Assembly: GCF_036669915.1 (NCBI RefSeq)
Contig: NC_089319.1
Coordinates: 15,186,770 to 15,250,769, forward strand
DNA length: 64,000 nt
DNA from: Pocillopora verrucosa
Lineage: Eukaryota; Cnidaria; Anthozoa; Scleractinia; Pocilloporidae
Direction: 5' to 3'
Each line of letters opens with the position of its first letter. Within the stretch, counting starts at the first letter, position 1. Positions 10,696 through 21,800 of the stretch are shown here, piece after piece. The notes under the pieces were generated by a model that was given only the letters and a program-made list of their open reading frames with translations, had not been told where the DNA came from and made no database searches. The translations under genes and the position numbers were made by a program.

Positions 10696-13600
10696 CTAGC
10701 TCTCATTGGCATTCATTAAAATATCAGATTTCCTTTGCTTGCTTTCCCTTAAATCTGTAGATTGATTTTTTTTCACTCCTAGATCTCCTCGCAGATTTTC
10801 TACTATAGACTGGAATCCCTTCTTTTCTTTAGTTTCCAGAGTTTTCCTTAGTTCTTTTAGTTTATCTCTGTCACCTCTTAAAGGTTCTTGCATCTTTAGG
10901 TTCTGCTTAACAGATCTCTCAGTGTTACTACTTGCTACTCCTGTCATATTTTTAAAATCTATGTTTGACTGGACAGCTCCATTTGTGTGGGTATCCATAG
11001 AGTCATTGCATCCAGAGCAACTCATGTTTAAGAGCTTCCTAAGTTTTTGTACCTCAGCCAAAAGATCGCTGTAAGCCTACGAAGAAATAAAGTGATCAAT
11101 TATCAGCAGACAAAATAATCTTGCAACTAAAATTCTTAAATGAAAAATTTCTTTGAATAGTATTTATTGGAGCTACACTTGAAAAAATTTAGTAATCATC
11201 TCACATCCATTTTGTATAAGAACCTATAATACATTTTTTGCATACCGAAAAATTGAATTACGGTCAACTCGCCGACGGACCAACTCGCCGACGCCAACTC
11301 GCCGACGTATAAAATCGAGTAGAGACGTCGGCGAGTTGGTTGTCAATCCAATACAACTTATTAGAAGTTAAACATACAGAAAAGTAAACGATATTTAGTA
11401 AAAAAACACTGGTGAACATTGGTGAACATCAAACAGAAGCTTAAACATTGGTGAATATTGGTGAACATCACCAATGACTATAACAGCTTAAGACGCGAAC
11501 GAGTTATTGTGCGACAACAACACCGTAAAGACTCATCATGTCAATCGCTCAGATTTTTTAACAAAAACTTGGCTTTCTAGACGAGATCTTTAGGAAAAAG
11601 CATTTCTTTTTATTTGCAACAAAGTTTATAAGGATCTCAAGGCGAATAAAGGGAAGTAAACATCACCAATGACTCTATACAGCTTCAAACGCGAACGAGT
11701 AATTGTGTGACAACACTGTAGACTCATCATGACAATCGGTCAGATTTTTAAAGAAAACTTGGCTTTCTAGACAAGATCTTTGGTAAAAAGCAATTATTTT
11801 TATTTGCAACGAAGTTTATAAGGATCTTAAGGCGAATAAAGTAAAGTAAACATCGCCAATGACTCAAACAGCTTCAGACGCGAACGAGATAATTATTGTG
11901 TGACAACAACACCGTAAAGACTCATCATGTCAATCGCTCAGATTTTTTAACGAAAACTTGGCTTTCTAGACAAGATATTTAGTAAAAAGCAATTCATTTT
12001 ATTTGCAACAAAGTTTATAAGGATCTTAAGGCGAATAAAGCGAAGTAAACCTCACCAACGACTCTAACGGTTTCAGACGCGAACGAGTTATTGTGTGACA
12101 ACAACACAGTAAAGACTCATCATGTCAATCGCTCAGTTTTTTTAACGAAAACTTGGCTTTCTAGACAAGATCTTTAATAAAATAAAAAGAATTGCTTTTT
12201 ACTAAAGATCTTATCAAGAAAGCCAAGTTTTCTTAAAAAATTTGAGCGAGTTGTATTAGATTGACGACCAACTCGCCGACGTCTCTACTCGATTTTATAC
12301 GTCGGCGAGTTGGTCCGTCGGCGAGTTGACTGGTTACCGAAAAATTAAGCCCTGATGGTTGATTGATGTCATGCTAAATTTGTGATAATGTTCAACAAAC
12401 CAGACCATAGTCAATTTGCAGACCAGAAAGTAAGTTGAATTGCCAGGATTCAGAATTCTATCTTCAAAATGTTAAATTATCAAATTTTAGGGACCACATA
12501 TACCTTGGAACACTCTTCTTTAGAATGAAAGCTGGCAATCTTTCCTTTATGGTCATCGCCAGCGTGTGAGTTAAGATCTCCTACAAATGAGCTGTTTTTG
12601 CTACCTTTTTCATCTTTCCCTTTTTTCTTGTTGCTGTCATTTGGAATCAAGTTTTCCTTTTGGAAAAGAGCTTTTCTGTACTTGTTGTAGCCTTGAAGAG
12701 TCAGCTCTTCGCGATAGAGTGCTTCTTCAATCTGTTCCCACTCTTTCTGGCCCTCAGCACTTAGCACTGGATAAACTATAGAGTGAAATCATTAAAGCAC
12801 TTCATCAATCAAGGATGTAATTGCATTAATTAAAATAACATATTGCCACCTCCCTCATCCTCCACATTCCTCTCTCTTCTCCTCTCTATCCCCTCCCATC
12901 CCCCCTCTTCCCCTCTCTATCCCCTCTCATCCTCCCTCTTCCCCTCTCTTCCCCTCTCTATCCCTTCAGGGATAATTTTCCTTGTCTATAAAATTGGTAT
13001 AACATTACTGTAGCTGTTCCACTTAACAAAGGAGGTCTGTGATGAAACTTTTATAAGGGCTTAAAAGTGCCATTCTTTTTTCAGCAAATTTGCCTTGGGA
13101 AGTTTTCCTTGAAACTCTGCTATCGCAAAATATTTCTTAATGAGCACACTTGTAGCAAAAACACAATGAGACAGTGTTAAAATGCAGTTTTTGTTATCCT
13201 CTCTAAATTAAAACTTAGCTTATGCTGCAGTGTGAAAAAACAAACAAACAAACAAATAAACAGGGTTAAAAAAATTAATCTCACTCATTGCCCCATTTTG
13301 TTTTTAATTAGTTGTTATTACAAATATTAAATACTACGTAACAATTTTGGCTCTTTACTATGACGTTTCAGAACATTAGAGTAAAAAGGTTTTCATACTC
13401 AAATGTTTACATGTGCAAAACCTTGATCAAGCTGATTGAGATTTTTTTTACCTTCCCAGTTAAAGGAAATGAAAGACTGTATATGAATATGTAAAATGTG
13501 CACACTTATCATAATGATAGCAAAGATTTTTTTTTTCATAATTCCACATCATATCAAAATTGAAATTGAAATGTTTGTATGTTCAAAATGTTACTACAAC

Positions 13601-16600
13601 TATTCTGATGTAATTACACAAAACTTAATTACCTAGGAAGGCATCTATAGGACAAGCCAGTGGTGTCTCAAATCTTAATTCATAATGACAAATAGTGGGC
13701 TCTACTACAGAGATAACCTTGTTATGATCTCCACATCTAAGAAATACCTGTAGAATTTCAAAAGGAGCAATATTATATTACTGATACTTCATTGTTGAAA
13801 AATGCTACATACTTAGTATATAACATTATATATATATTGTAAAATAGGTTGTGGTTAGTTATTGTGGTAAATAACACTTCAAAAGAGGAATATATTAATT
13901 ATTTGTATCATGATATGGTTTGTCCCACATCGTGAGAGAAGCAATTATATTCCTCTTTTGAAGTAGTTTATTTATGTAATTATACTTCTCAATTGTCTTT
14001 ACTGACCCTTTCCACAAATAATTCAACTGGAAGGAGCACACAAATTAACGATAAATGAGCATCAAACTATGTCTAAAAACAATTTTGAAATAGGAAAACT
14101 GACACAGGAGGCAGCAAAAGTATCACTGGTTAAGTACACAAATTGGTTGCACCATTAACGAGGTTGTGACATTAGAAATTTTATTTTAAAGGATGAGTGA
14201 CATTAATCTCATGCTAATTATGCAAATTTGCTTCAATGTGTTTATTCCTGTAAAAATGTACATGGAAAAATTATGCACTTCTGATTTGTTGTCTTTGAAA
14301 AATTAACTTGTGCTTATTAACACCAAATTATACTCGGAATCATGTTATTACCTATACTTGAAGTGAATTGATTTTTTTGCATATAGTTTCGCTAGGCTAG
14401 TGTGTTTGCAGATAAAATCTGATGGCTATTCATACTAATAGAAAGCACCTCACATATAATTATCAAAAGATATAATAATCAGAAAAAAATCTGAGGAGTT
14501 CAAAGTACACCTTTGTCTGTCTTGGTTTCTCACCAGGACACATGTCACCATTAGCTAACAGCATGGCTTCAAATGTGTTGTTCACAATGACCCATTCTTT
14601 CCAGACACTGTTAAAAAATAATCAACCATGGCAGTTGCATGCTTCTAATCTTTCCTAGAACAATTTTGGTGGGATTGCAAATACTTTTGTCAATACTCAG
14701 AATACACAACAATTTTTTATCAGTCTGTTATATCTGTTATATCTTTATTAATAAATTAATTTTTAATTTAATTTGTAAATTAATTGAAGCTATTTTGATT
14801 AGTAATTTGGAATGGGTACTATATAATATTGATTTGCACCACTGCTAATTCTAATTGATTTACAATTCAGTACCATATTGTACATTAATCATTTTCATAG
14901 CTGTCCTCATGATTTTAATTATCATCAAGACATTTTTTATAGCAACCATATGTAAACACTCAAAGACATGACTGTGTTTTAAGAACATGCTGAGCTTTTT
15001 TTTAAATAATTAAGAAAAATCCAAAAGTCCTTTTAGCCCTTTTTACTCCCAGAAGTAACAACTCAACATGTAACTTCTTCCTATAATATTCATATGTTGT
15101 CCAAGAAACAAGTGATGAGTTACTCAAACTTTTTGGAAGAAGATCTTGATCAGATACAAAATTCTGGTAGACAATTTACAATAATGATAATAATAATAAT
15201 ATTTATTACTTGTAATGCACATTTTATAGGTGCATATGATCAAATGCATAGCAGCCACAAGGGAGATTTAATCATCAGATCTTGGGAGTTGAAGGGTTAA
15301 AGTTAGAGTAATTCATCACTTCATGGGTTCATTATGAACCAATACAATGACCAGCTCCCAGTTGCTTCTTAGCTCAGACGGTAGAGCACTGCACCAGCAT
15401 GGCAGAGGTCATGGGTTCAAATCCTGTACAGGCCTGAATTTTCACTACTGCTAAAAATAGATGGTATTCATTATGTAAAGACTGGTTTCATATTCAAATT
15501 ATACATGATTACTGATTAAAGTAGAAATGCCTCACCCCAAAACTCCAGAAAATGCATTCCATCTTACTGTCTGTTCCTTTTGTGTCACATTGTGGAATGG
15601 ACAAAACTCATACTTGTACCTAAAAGACACATTTGATCAGTGTTGAAGGCTACTATTACATGATCTGAATTAATGATCACATAGCAGATATCTTTTTAGA
15701 CAAAAATGGTTCAATTCAACAATATGACACCCATGTACAGGTTGGTGCAAAGTACATGTTGCTAGGCATTACTGCATTACTGTACTACAGTACACACCAT
15801 GACACATGTAAGTATTTCTATAAAGTTAATACTGTTCAATTACTTTTTAATGCAATTAAAAAAAAACCTTTATACCCACACAAATATTAGTATAACATCT
15901 TGTGACAGTTCAAAGAGCCTGCTATATCACATGATTGATTTAATTTTGTTATGTGACCTTGATATAGTGGTGGCTCTGTGCAACTTGTTTGATCAAATAA
16001 TTATAGTCTATTACAATCATCATGATCAAACATGGTAAATCAAGTTTATGAAATATTTACAGTGGACAGAAGGAAGAGGCAATAATACATGAAAATCAAA
16101 TGTTGCAGATCATTTAAAAGATGTACTTCACTCAGCCAATCATACTCCAAAAATAATGTTTCACAACACATGTCATCTGAAAGTTCTCATGATTTAACAC
16201 ACAATTATGACTCACATCTTACCCATTATGTATCAATGTAAAGCATTTTCCAGCCAACACTTGGAGATGTGGTGGACCTGCAAGGCACAAAAAGTTAGTT
16301 TAATTTTGAATACAAGTGGACATTTTATTAAGGCAAGAGGTGTCATAATTCCTTTTTGAACTATCATAATTCAAAAATTATTTCAGTTGTAAAACTTGCT
16401 CTAGCTGGTGACCTTACCTTGCTCTGTTTTTCACAGATTTAATAGTCTATCATATATCATGACACCATCTTTCAGGCATTCTTGGAAATTAATAGTTAAT
16501 TGGAATGGTCAAAAAATCAATCAAAATGCATATTAATGTTGAGTGGCTGAAAAGTCATAGACACCTTAAACTCCCAGTGGTTCCTTGGAACACTTACTGT

Positions 16601-18753
16601 GAAGCTCAGAAACCAAGCACACCAGAAGTACTTGTGGAAAATTATTGCTTTTTAAAGAAAAAAGCTACTCAGGCGTAAGGCAACTGAACTGTAAACAGTA
16701 ACAGTAACTACAATAACTACAGTAACAGAAACAGTAAACTTTGTGCTTTTGAGATTTCCTTGAGTGTTCTAGACTTAATTCTGAGTGACCAGGATACAAT
16801 TGATCTATCAGAATGGAATCAAAATGTTCTCAGTTTTCTGAGTTTCACAGTTACAGTAATTCCGGTAACTACCCATCATTGTGCTTAGCATTCTAACCAA
16901 GACTGCAAAGAGAAAATATGATTCCATTTTTAGATACATTTAGCTGGAAAGAATGCTTATATTAAAAAAAGTGCTTTGTTTACCTGACACAGCACTAGGT
17001 TTTACTCTGGCAGCAAGCTATAAGGTAAACACAAAAATGACTAGAATCCATGAAACATATGATATATGAAAAACAAAAGGCCTCTATCAATAGTACTATC
17101 AGAATACTTGAGCAAGTTAAACAGTAATACCTTAGTTTCACTTTGAGATATATGTCTAGCAGGCTGATAACTATTACTCCTGACAAAGCAAAAAGCAAAC
17201 AATGTATCAAATGCACATGCAGACTGCAAGCAAGAGTATTGATATATAACTATTAATAATATTATTATTATCATCATTATCATAATGATTGTTATCATTA
17301 TCACTATTATTATTATAATTATCATTATGATCATTAATTAACAGAATCTAACAATAATATGATCATCACATTATCATCTGTTTTTGTTGATTTTATCACT
17401 ATCTGTATACTACAAGGTGCAACTCATATGATTATAGGTACATATGCCTTTCATAAAAACCAAATTAACAGACCCCAAGAAATCTGTGAACCAACTTAAT
17501 ACCATGATATTTGAGCTAATTAAGATAATATAAATCAGTTTTATTATGCACAACTGACATTTTCCAGTTGACCAACAATGTGTGAAACAGAGTTAAATAG
17601 AAAAAGTTCTTCCCTTTTGTCCAACAATGCCCTTGTTTGTTTTTCATTATTTTGAGGTTATCAGTCACTAGTAAGCCATTGTTCAAACTGATACTGTACT
17701 TTAACCAGTGTATGGGTAAATACATTAATTCCTGCTTTCAAATAATGTCCTTATGTCAATCATCATTACGTCATCTTGCAATGGTTAAGCTTTGTTAGTC
17801 TAAGAGTAAACTCACATTTGTCCAGATCTGTAGACTGCTGGTGCTTCAACAATTTTCACCTTTTCAGGCCCGGAAACTAAACAATTTTTATGTAGACCAT
17901 TAAAGTTTCTAACTAAGTAAAGAAAATTTCAGTTGCTATGGGCATAATCTATTTCTGTCCCAATTTTTGGACAGGTGCATGGTTTGCCTGCACCATAGTT
18001 ACAGGGAGAATTAACAGACTTTCAAAAATGAAAGAATGGTGGAAAAAATTACTAGTTCTTCATCAAGGTCATCATCTGATCCAAAGTAATCTTTCCATTT
18101 GTTTGATGACTTTAAATCTAATTTCTATTCGTACCACTGCACCAGTCGCGAAGGAAAACGAGGTACTGTCTGCTTTCCACTATCAAATACAAATGAACGT
18201 TCCTTAAACCCATAAAACTATAAAATACACCGCCACTTAATCGTAGTAGTATCTCAGTAGTATCCACTGTGGACCTACACCCTATGGTTATTGTTGTTCG
18301 AATTGATTTGTTTCAGTTTCTCAAGCTGGATCATGAGCGAAACACTAAAACTGACTAAACGTGAGCTACGAAGCTAATAACCTTAATTAGAATAGCGTGA
18401 TTGCAAAACGGTGGCCAAAAAGACAGATCGTCACTGGTTATTACCATTTAAATCATAATAATATAGAGACTGCATTTTCATCATAATGTTTGTTTGAATA
18501 TAACGTCTAGTCACTGCATGTGCATCTAAGTAGTAAGCTAAAGCTCAGAAAGGTACAAAATGTATATTTAGAAAACACCTCACTGATAAATTACTTCAAA
18601 CAAATTATTTGCAGCTAGATATCAAAGGAGGTAGTATTAGGTCGAAAGAGGACATGAAAATATTCAGGACTTACCTTCAATAAATAAGAATAACATAAAA
18701 ATGGCAAATAAACCATGGCTTAGTCTTGCATTATGCGCTATGACTGCCTCCAT
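10696..18753 (-). CDS. GNPTG: N-acetylglucosamine-1-phosphotransferase subunit gamma
   Basis: Gamma subunit of the Golgi enzyme that starts the mannose-6-phosphate tag on lysosomal hydrolases. Exons on the minus strand: 18675-18753, 17816-17876, 16984-17017, 16223-16277, 15536-15619, 14511-14607, 13633-13747, 12504-12775 and 10696-11076. Exon 1 encodes a hydrophobic signal peptide ([10 protein letters not shown]). The MRH domain follows, with [17 protein letters not shown] (N-glycan site), [42 protein letters not shown] and VYPVLS. Next comes the conserved [20 protein letters not shown] segment. Human GNPTG is 305 aa; this one is near 390 aa because of a longer Lys/Glu-rich tail. Exon 2 ends in phase 2 but exon 3 must be read in phase 0, so a microexon of 3n+1 nt between 17018 and 17815 is missing from my model. 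The last intron contains the foldback element. Confidence 0.93.
11262..12331. mobile_element. Foldback-type element with long inverted ends and internal tandem repeats (GNPTG last intron)
   Basis: The left end (11262-11345) and right end (12258-12331) are inverted copies built from the unit CCAACTCGCCGAC and a TATAAAATCGAGTAGAGACG core. Inside lie four tandem units of about 190-200 bp, beginning near 11466, 11661, 11851 and 12051, each with CGCGAACGAG, CTCATCATGTCAATCGCTCA and AACTTGGCTTTCTAGA. After the fourth unit a partial copy (about 12180-12250) runs in the opposite direction. A 12-bp direct repeat TACCGAAAAATT flanks the element (11243-11254 and 12335-12346). No transposase frame is visible, so mobility would need help in trans. 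Confidence 0.75.
11400..11470 (+). repeat. Short imperfect tandem repeats (TTGGTGAACA) inside the foldback element
   Basis: The decamer-like unit ATTGGTGAACA recurs four times with small changes between the left inverted end and the first long tandem unit. Confidence 0.6.
12846..12966 (+). repeat. C/T-rich low-complexity tract in GNPTG intron
   Basis: About 120 bp almost wholly of C and T, with repeated TCTCTTCCCCTCTCTATCCC units. On the transcribed (minus) strand it is a purine tract. It could form triplex DNA, which is inference. Confidence 0.8.
13876..13964. mobile_element. Small palindromic element (MITE-like) in GNPTG intron
   Basis: The 18-bp arms ACTTCAAAAGAGGAATAT (13876-13893) and ATATTCCTCTTTTGAAGT (13947-13964) are perfect inverted repeats around a loop of about 53 bp. 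Weaker complementarity continues outside (TAAATAAC / GTTTATTTA). The loop is too long for a typical microRNA precursor. Confidence 0.6.
15034..15301 (+). repeat. Inverted-end repeat (TTACTCCC...GGGAGTTGAAGGGTTAA) with internal ATA microsatellite
   Basis: The left end AGCCCTTTTTACTCCCAGAA and right end CTTGGGAGTTGAAGGGTTAA are related to the ends of the TTAACCCTTTAACTCCC family seen elsewhere in the window. The interior is different and holds an AATAATGATAATAATAATAA tract near 15181-15205. It is probably a related MITE family or a composite. It sits in a GNPTG intron. Confidence 0.5.
15361..15440 (+). mobile_element. tRNA-derived SINE fragment (tRNA-Ala-like head)
   Basis: An A box (TTAGCTCAGACGGTAGAGC) and a B box (GGTTCAAATCC, 15414-15424) are spaced as in a tRNA. 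A D-arm, a 4-bp anticodon stem with loop CCAGCAT (AGC in anticodon position, C instead of T at position 33) and a T-arm can be drawn. The acceptor halves (TGCTTCT and ACAGGCC) do not pair. The TACAGGCCTGAATTTT extension is typical of a SINE body. Confidence 0.7.
17230..17342 (+). repeat. ATT/ATC microsatellite in GNPTG intron
   Basis: Imperfect trinucleotide repeat of ATT, ATC and ATA. It generates an Ile/Met-rich spurious reading frame on the minus strand. Confidence 0.85.
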
Positions 18754-18831
18754 TTTGTATTTCCAAACTTGCGCCTGCACTAGCTATGTAAAGCAGTCAT
18801 CTCAGCCCCAGCTTATCGCTCGATTTTGAAA
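18754..18831. promoter_or_regulatory. 78-bp divergent promoter of GNPTG and ERCC1
   Basis: The initiator ATGs of GNPTG (18753, minus) and ERCC1 (18832, plus) are separated by 78 bp, so both 5' UTRs and the core promoter must overlap or nearly do. Both starts lie in near-identical context: AAAATGGCGGC for ERCC1 and AAAATGGAGGC for GNPTG. The first matches the YY1-type downstream promoter motif AANATGGCGGC. No TATA box is seen. Confidence 0.75.
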
Positions 18832-21800
18832 ATGGCGGCAACCAAAAGGAAATTCACTGTTCCATCTCTAGAAGAGTTGGACAAGGATGTACAAGAATCC
18901 AGGCGTAATCCAATATTTAATACGTATAAGACATCCAGCAAGGATATCGAAGAAAGTAGGGATGGTAATAACTCGGCGACAAGTAATGCTGGTGATTTAA
19001 AAAGACACGAAGTCAACAACCTTGGAAGCAAATCTGAGCTAACACTGAATGGAGGGACAGGATTACTCAACAAAAACTGCGTTCCAAAACAGGATTCTGT
19101 CCCTTTTCGGGAAATTCTACCTGCCCAGAACAAGGTTGAAGGAGGAGGAAATAGTAGCAGTGATTGTTCTGTCAAACCTACCGTGGGAAAGACATTCCGA
19201 GAGACGTTTGCATTTCTGGAGGAGACGAATCATTTTAAAGAGACAGTAGCAAAAATAAAGGAAAAAGAGTGGGTTTTGATTCAATGTGTCAATGGGCTCT
19301 ATAACACAGACTTATCTCTTCATATGCTTGAGCAGTAGCCGGGAAGAAATAATTCCCTTAGACTCACCTTAATTAGTTTAAATGTCAATGACCGTGTAGT
19401 ACACGTTTTACTTCATATTATATTCTTCCAGAGGAGGAATTTCCTCCTTCAGGTTTGAATTTTCCCATGAGCTTGCAGGAAATATTGAAAATAATTATTT
19501 GCAAAACTGTCATTTCAACCTTAACCCTTTAACTCCCCTGACCCCTGAGTGACTAAGACAGAATTACTCCTTACAATAGCAATACATTATCAACCAGATG
19601 AGTGATGAGAATAAAGGAAAAATATCAATTTGGGGGTAATTAGTTGATCCAATCCTAAATTCTCTGAACTAACATTATAAGAATTATATGGTTGACAGTA
19701 TAGAGAATTACAAATTTGATCTGGGAGTTGAAGGGTTTTAACGGTTGTTCTTTTCTGTTAATCCCTCCACATTCCTATTGTTGCATTCTTAATCCCTCCA
19801 CACTCCTAGTGTTGCATTCTTTGTTACATTGTACAGAGTTTTCTTCAGGTAGTTGTTACCTGATCCCTATTGAACACAAAGAGTGTTATTTCCTTTCTTG
19901 AAGTTATCAGTAACTTCAAATTGCCATTTTGTGTACCTCAAGTAGACGCATATGTAGATTTAACAGTCTGCAAAATATTTTGATGTGTTATCATGACATT
20001 ATTACTCATGTTCTCATTGCAGATCAACAATAGATGTCAACAGTTCATCTGTACCTGTGACTTCAAAATCAAACAGAAATGCTATTATTGTTAATCCAAG
20101 ACAGGTAATAATGATGGGTACCATGATATATAAATTTTAACCTTTAACTCCTAGATTGAGTTTCTAATTCTCCTTACTGTCAAACATACATTTCTCATAA
20201 TGTTAGTGTAGAGAATTTAGGATTGGATCAACTAATTATCCCAAATTGATATTTTTCTTTATTCTCATCACTTATCTAATTGATATTGCATTGATATTGT
20301 AAGGAGAAATTCTGTCTTGGTCACTCATGGGAGTTAAAGGGTTAAGGTAAATTAGTTCAGATGAACTAAATATTTGCTTTTATTTTTGTGGGAAAATCAG
20401 CAAACTATGGAATGGGCCCAAATGTTTGTATTTCTTTCACTCCCACTTTATTTTATCAAGCTGCTGATACTCCTCCATGTCATTGTTGCTTTTCTCTGGC
20501 CATTCTTGAGTCCACTGGCCTTAATAGGTCAATAACTGTTGATAGATTGGAGGCAAAGCTTGAAAGGAAAGATTCACCAAGATGTTATTCAATTCAGTCT
20601 AATAAGAATACCAGACATTGCCCAAGTAATGGAAATTATTTGATCTATAAAGTATTGATTATTTGGAGGACATGGGAGAGGTTTATAAAATTTTATTTTA
20701 AAAAAAAAATTGGCCCAGTTGTCATACAAAGGTTTAAGATCAGCTCTAGAGCTCAGTGATTTATGTTAAAAAGGATGTTTTTAATACTCCTTTTTCATAA
20801 TTAACTTTAGCTGAGCATAACTCTCTAATCATTATATTTGTTTATTTTCAACAGAAGTTGCAAATTTGTGTTTACAAATCCTTACTCTTTCTATTGAGGG
20901 AAAAATGTTTGTAACTTCTTTTGTTGCTCTATTTTTTGTGTGCTTTAGAAGGGAAATCCAGTGTTAAAACATATCAGGAATGTTCCATGGGAGATGGGAG
21001 ATATTATTCCAGATTATGTGCTGGGTCCTTCAACTTGTGCTCTGTTTTTAAGGTATGAAACAGTGTCAGTTCTTAATGTTGTGTCAATTCTTAATGTTGT
21101 CTTGTTGCTTACTCTTTTTGACATAAATAAGCATTAAAATCACTTCTGGGCAGGGGCAGACAGGGAGTGAAACAAAGTGCATGTATTGTGGCTCTGGCTG
21201 TGAGGTCTGGATTTTAATGGGAATCTTGAAATGACAAGGTTTCAATTGAATAATATCCCTTAAAGTTATGTAATGATTTACTGGTAATTATAACAAGGTC
21301 AGTTTCACTACATGATTGATTATGACTGTGTTTGCTTATAATCACATAGCACATAAATATTTTTATCACCTCAAAAACTAAAATTGAATTTTTTGTGTAT
21401 TGTTAAAATATTAATATATTTCACTGCCATGTGTATTAAAATGATTAAAACATATCACTTACATCTGCCTCAGCTTTGCAAAAAAATTTTAATTGAGCTT
21501 TAGTTTTCAATATAATCCTACATTTTGTTAAGTTTAAGGTATCATCACTTTAACCCAGAGTACATCCATGAGAGACTGAAACTCCTTGGACAGAGATATG
21601 AACTTAGAATACTTCTTGTTCAAGTTGATGTGGTAAGTATTTGCAGCACCCAACAATGATGTATCCTTTAATTAATGTTTTCTCCTGGGAAAAGCAGTTT
21701 GATTTGTTTTCTTGAAACATAGTCAAGAAAAACATGATTGAGACTATAAATATATTATGAGACATTGTGGTGTATAGTCTTGCATAGTGTTTTTATGAGT

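Noticed and set aside
15361..15440. Functional tRNA-Ala (AGC) gene
   Set aside because: The acceptor-stem halves do not pair, position 33 is C, and the B box runs into a SINE-like ACAGGCCTGAATTTT body.
17041..17334. 97-aa Ile/Met-rich ORF (minus)
   Set aside because: A product of the ATT/ATC microsatellite.
18813..19175. 120-aa minus-strand ORF over the GNPTG/ERCC1 promoter
   Set aside because: It is antisense to ERCC1 exon 1 and overlaps the divergent promoter, with no family motif.
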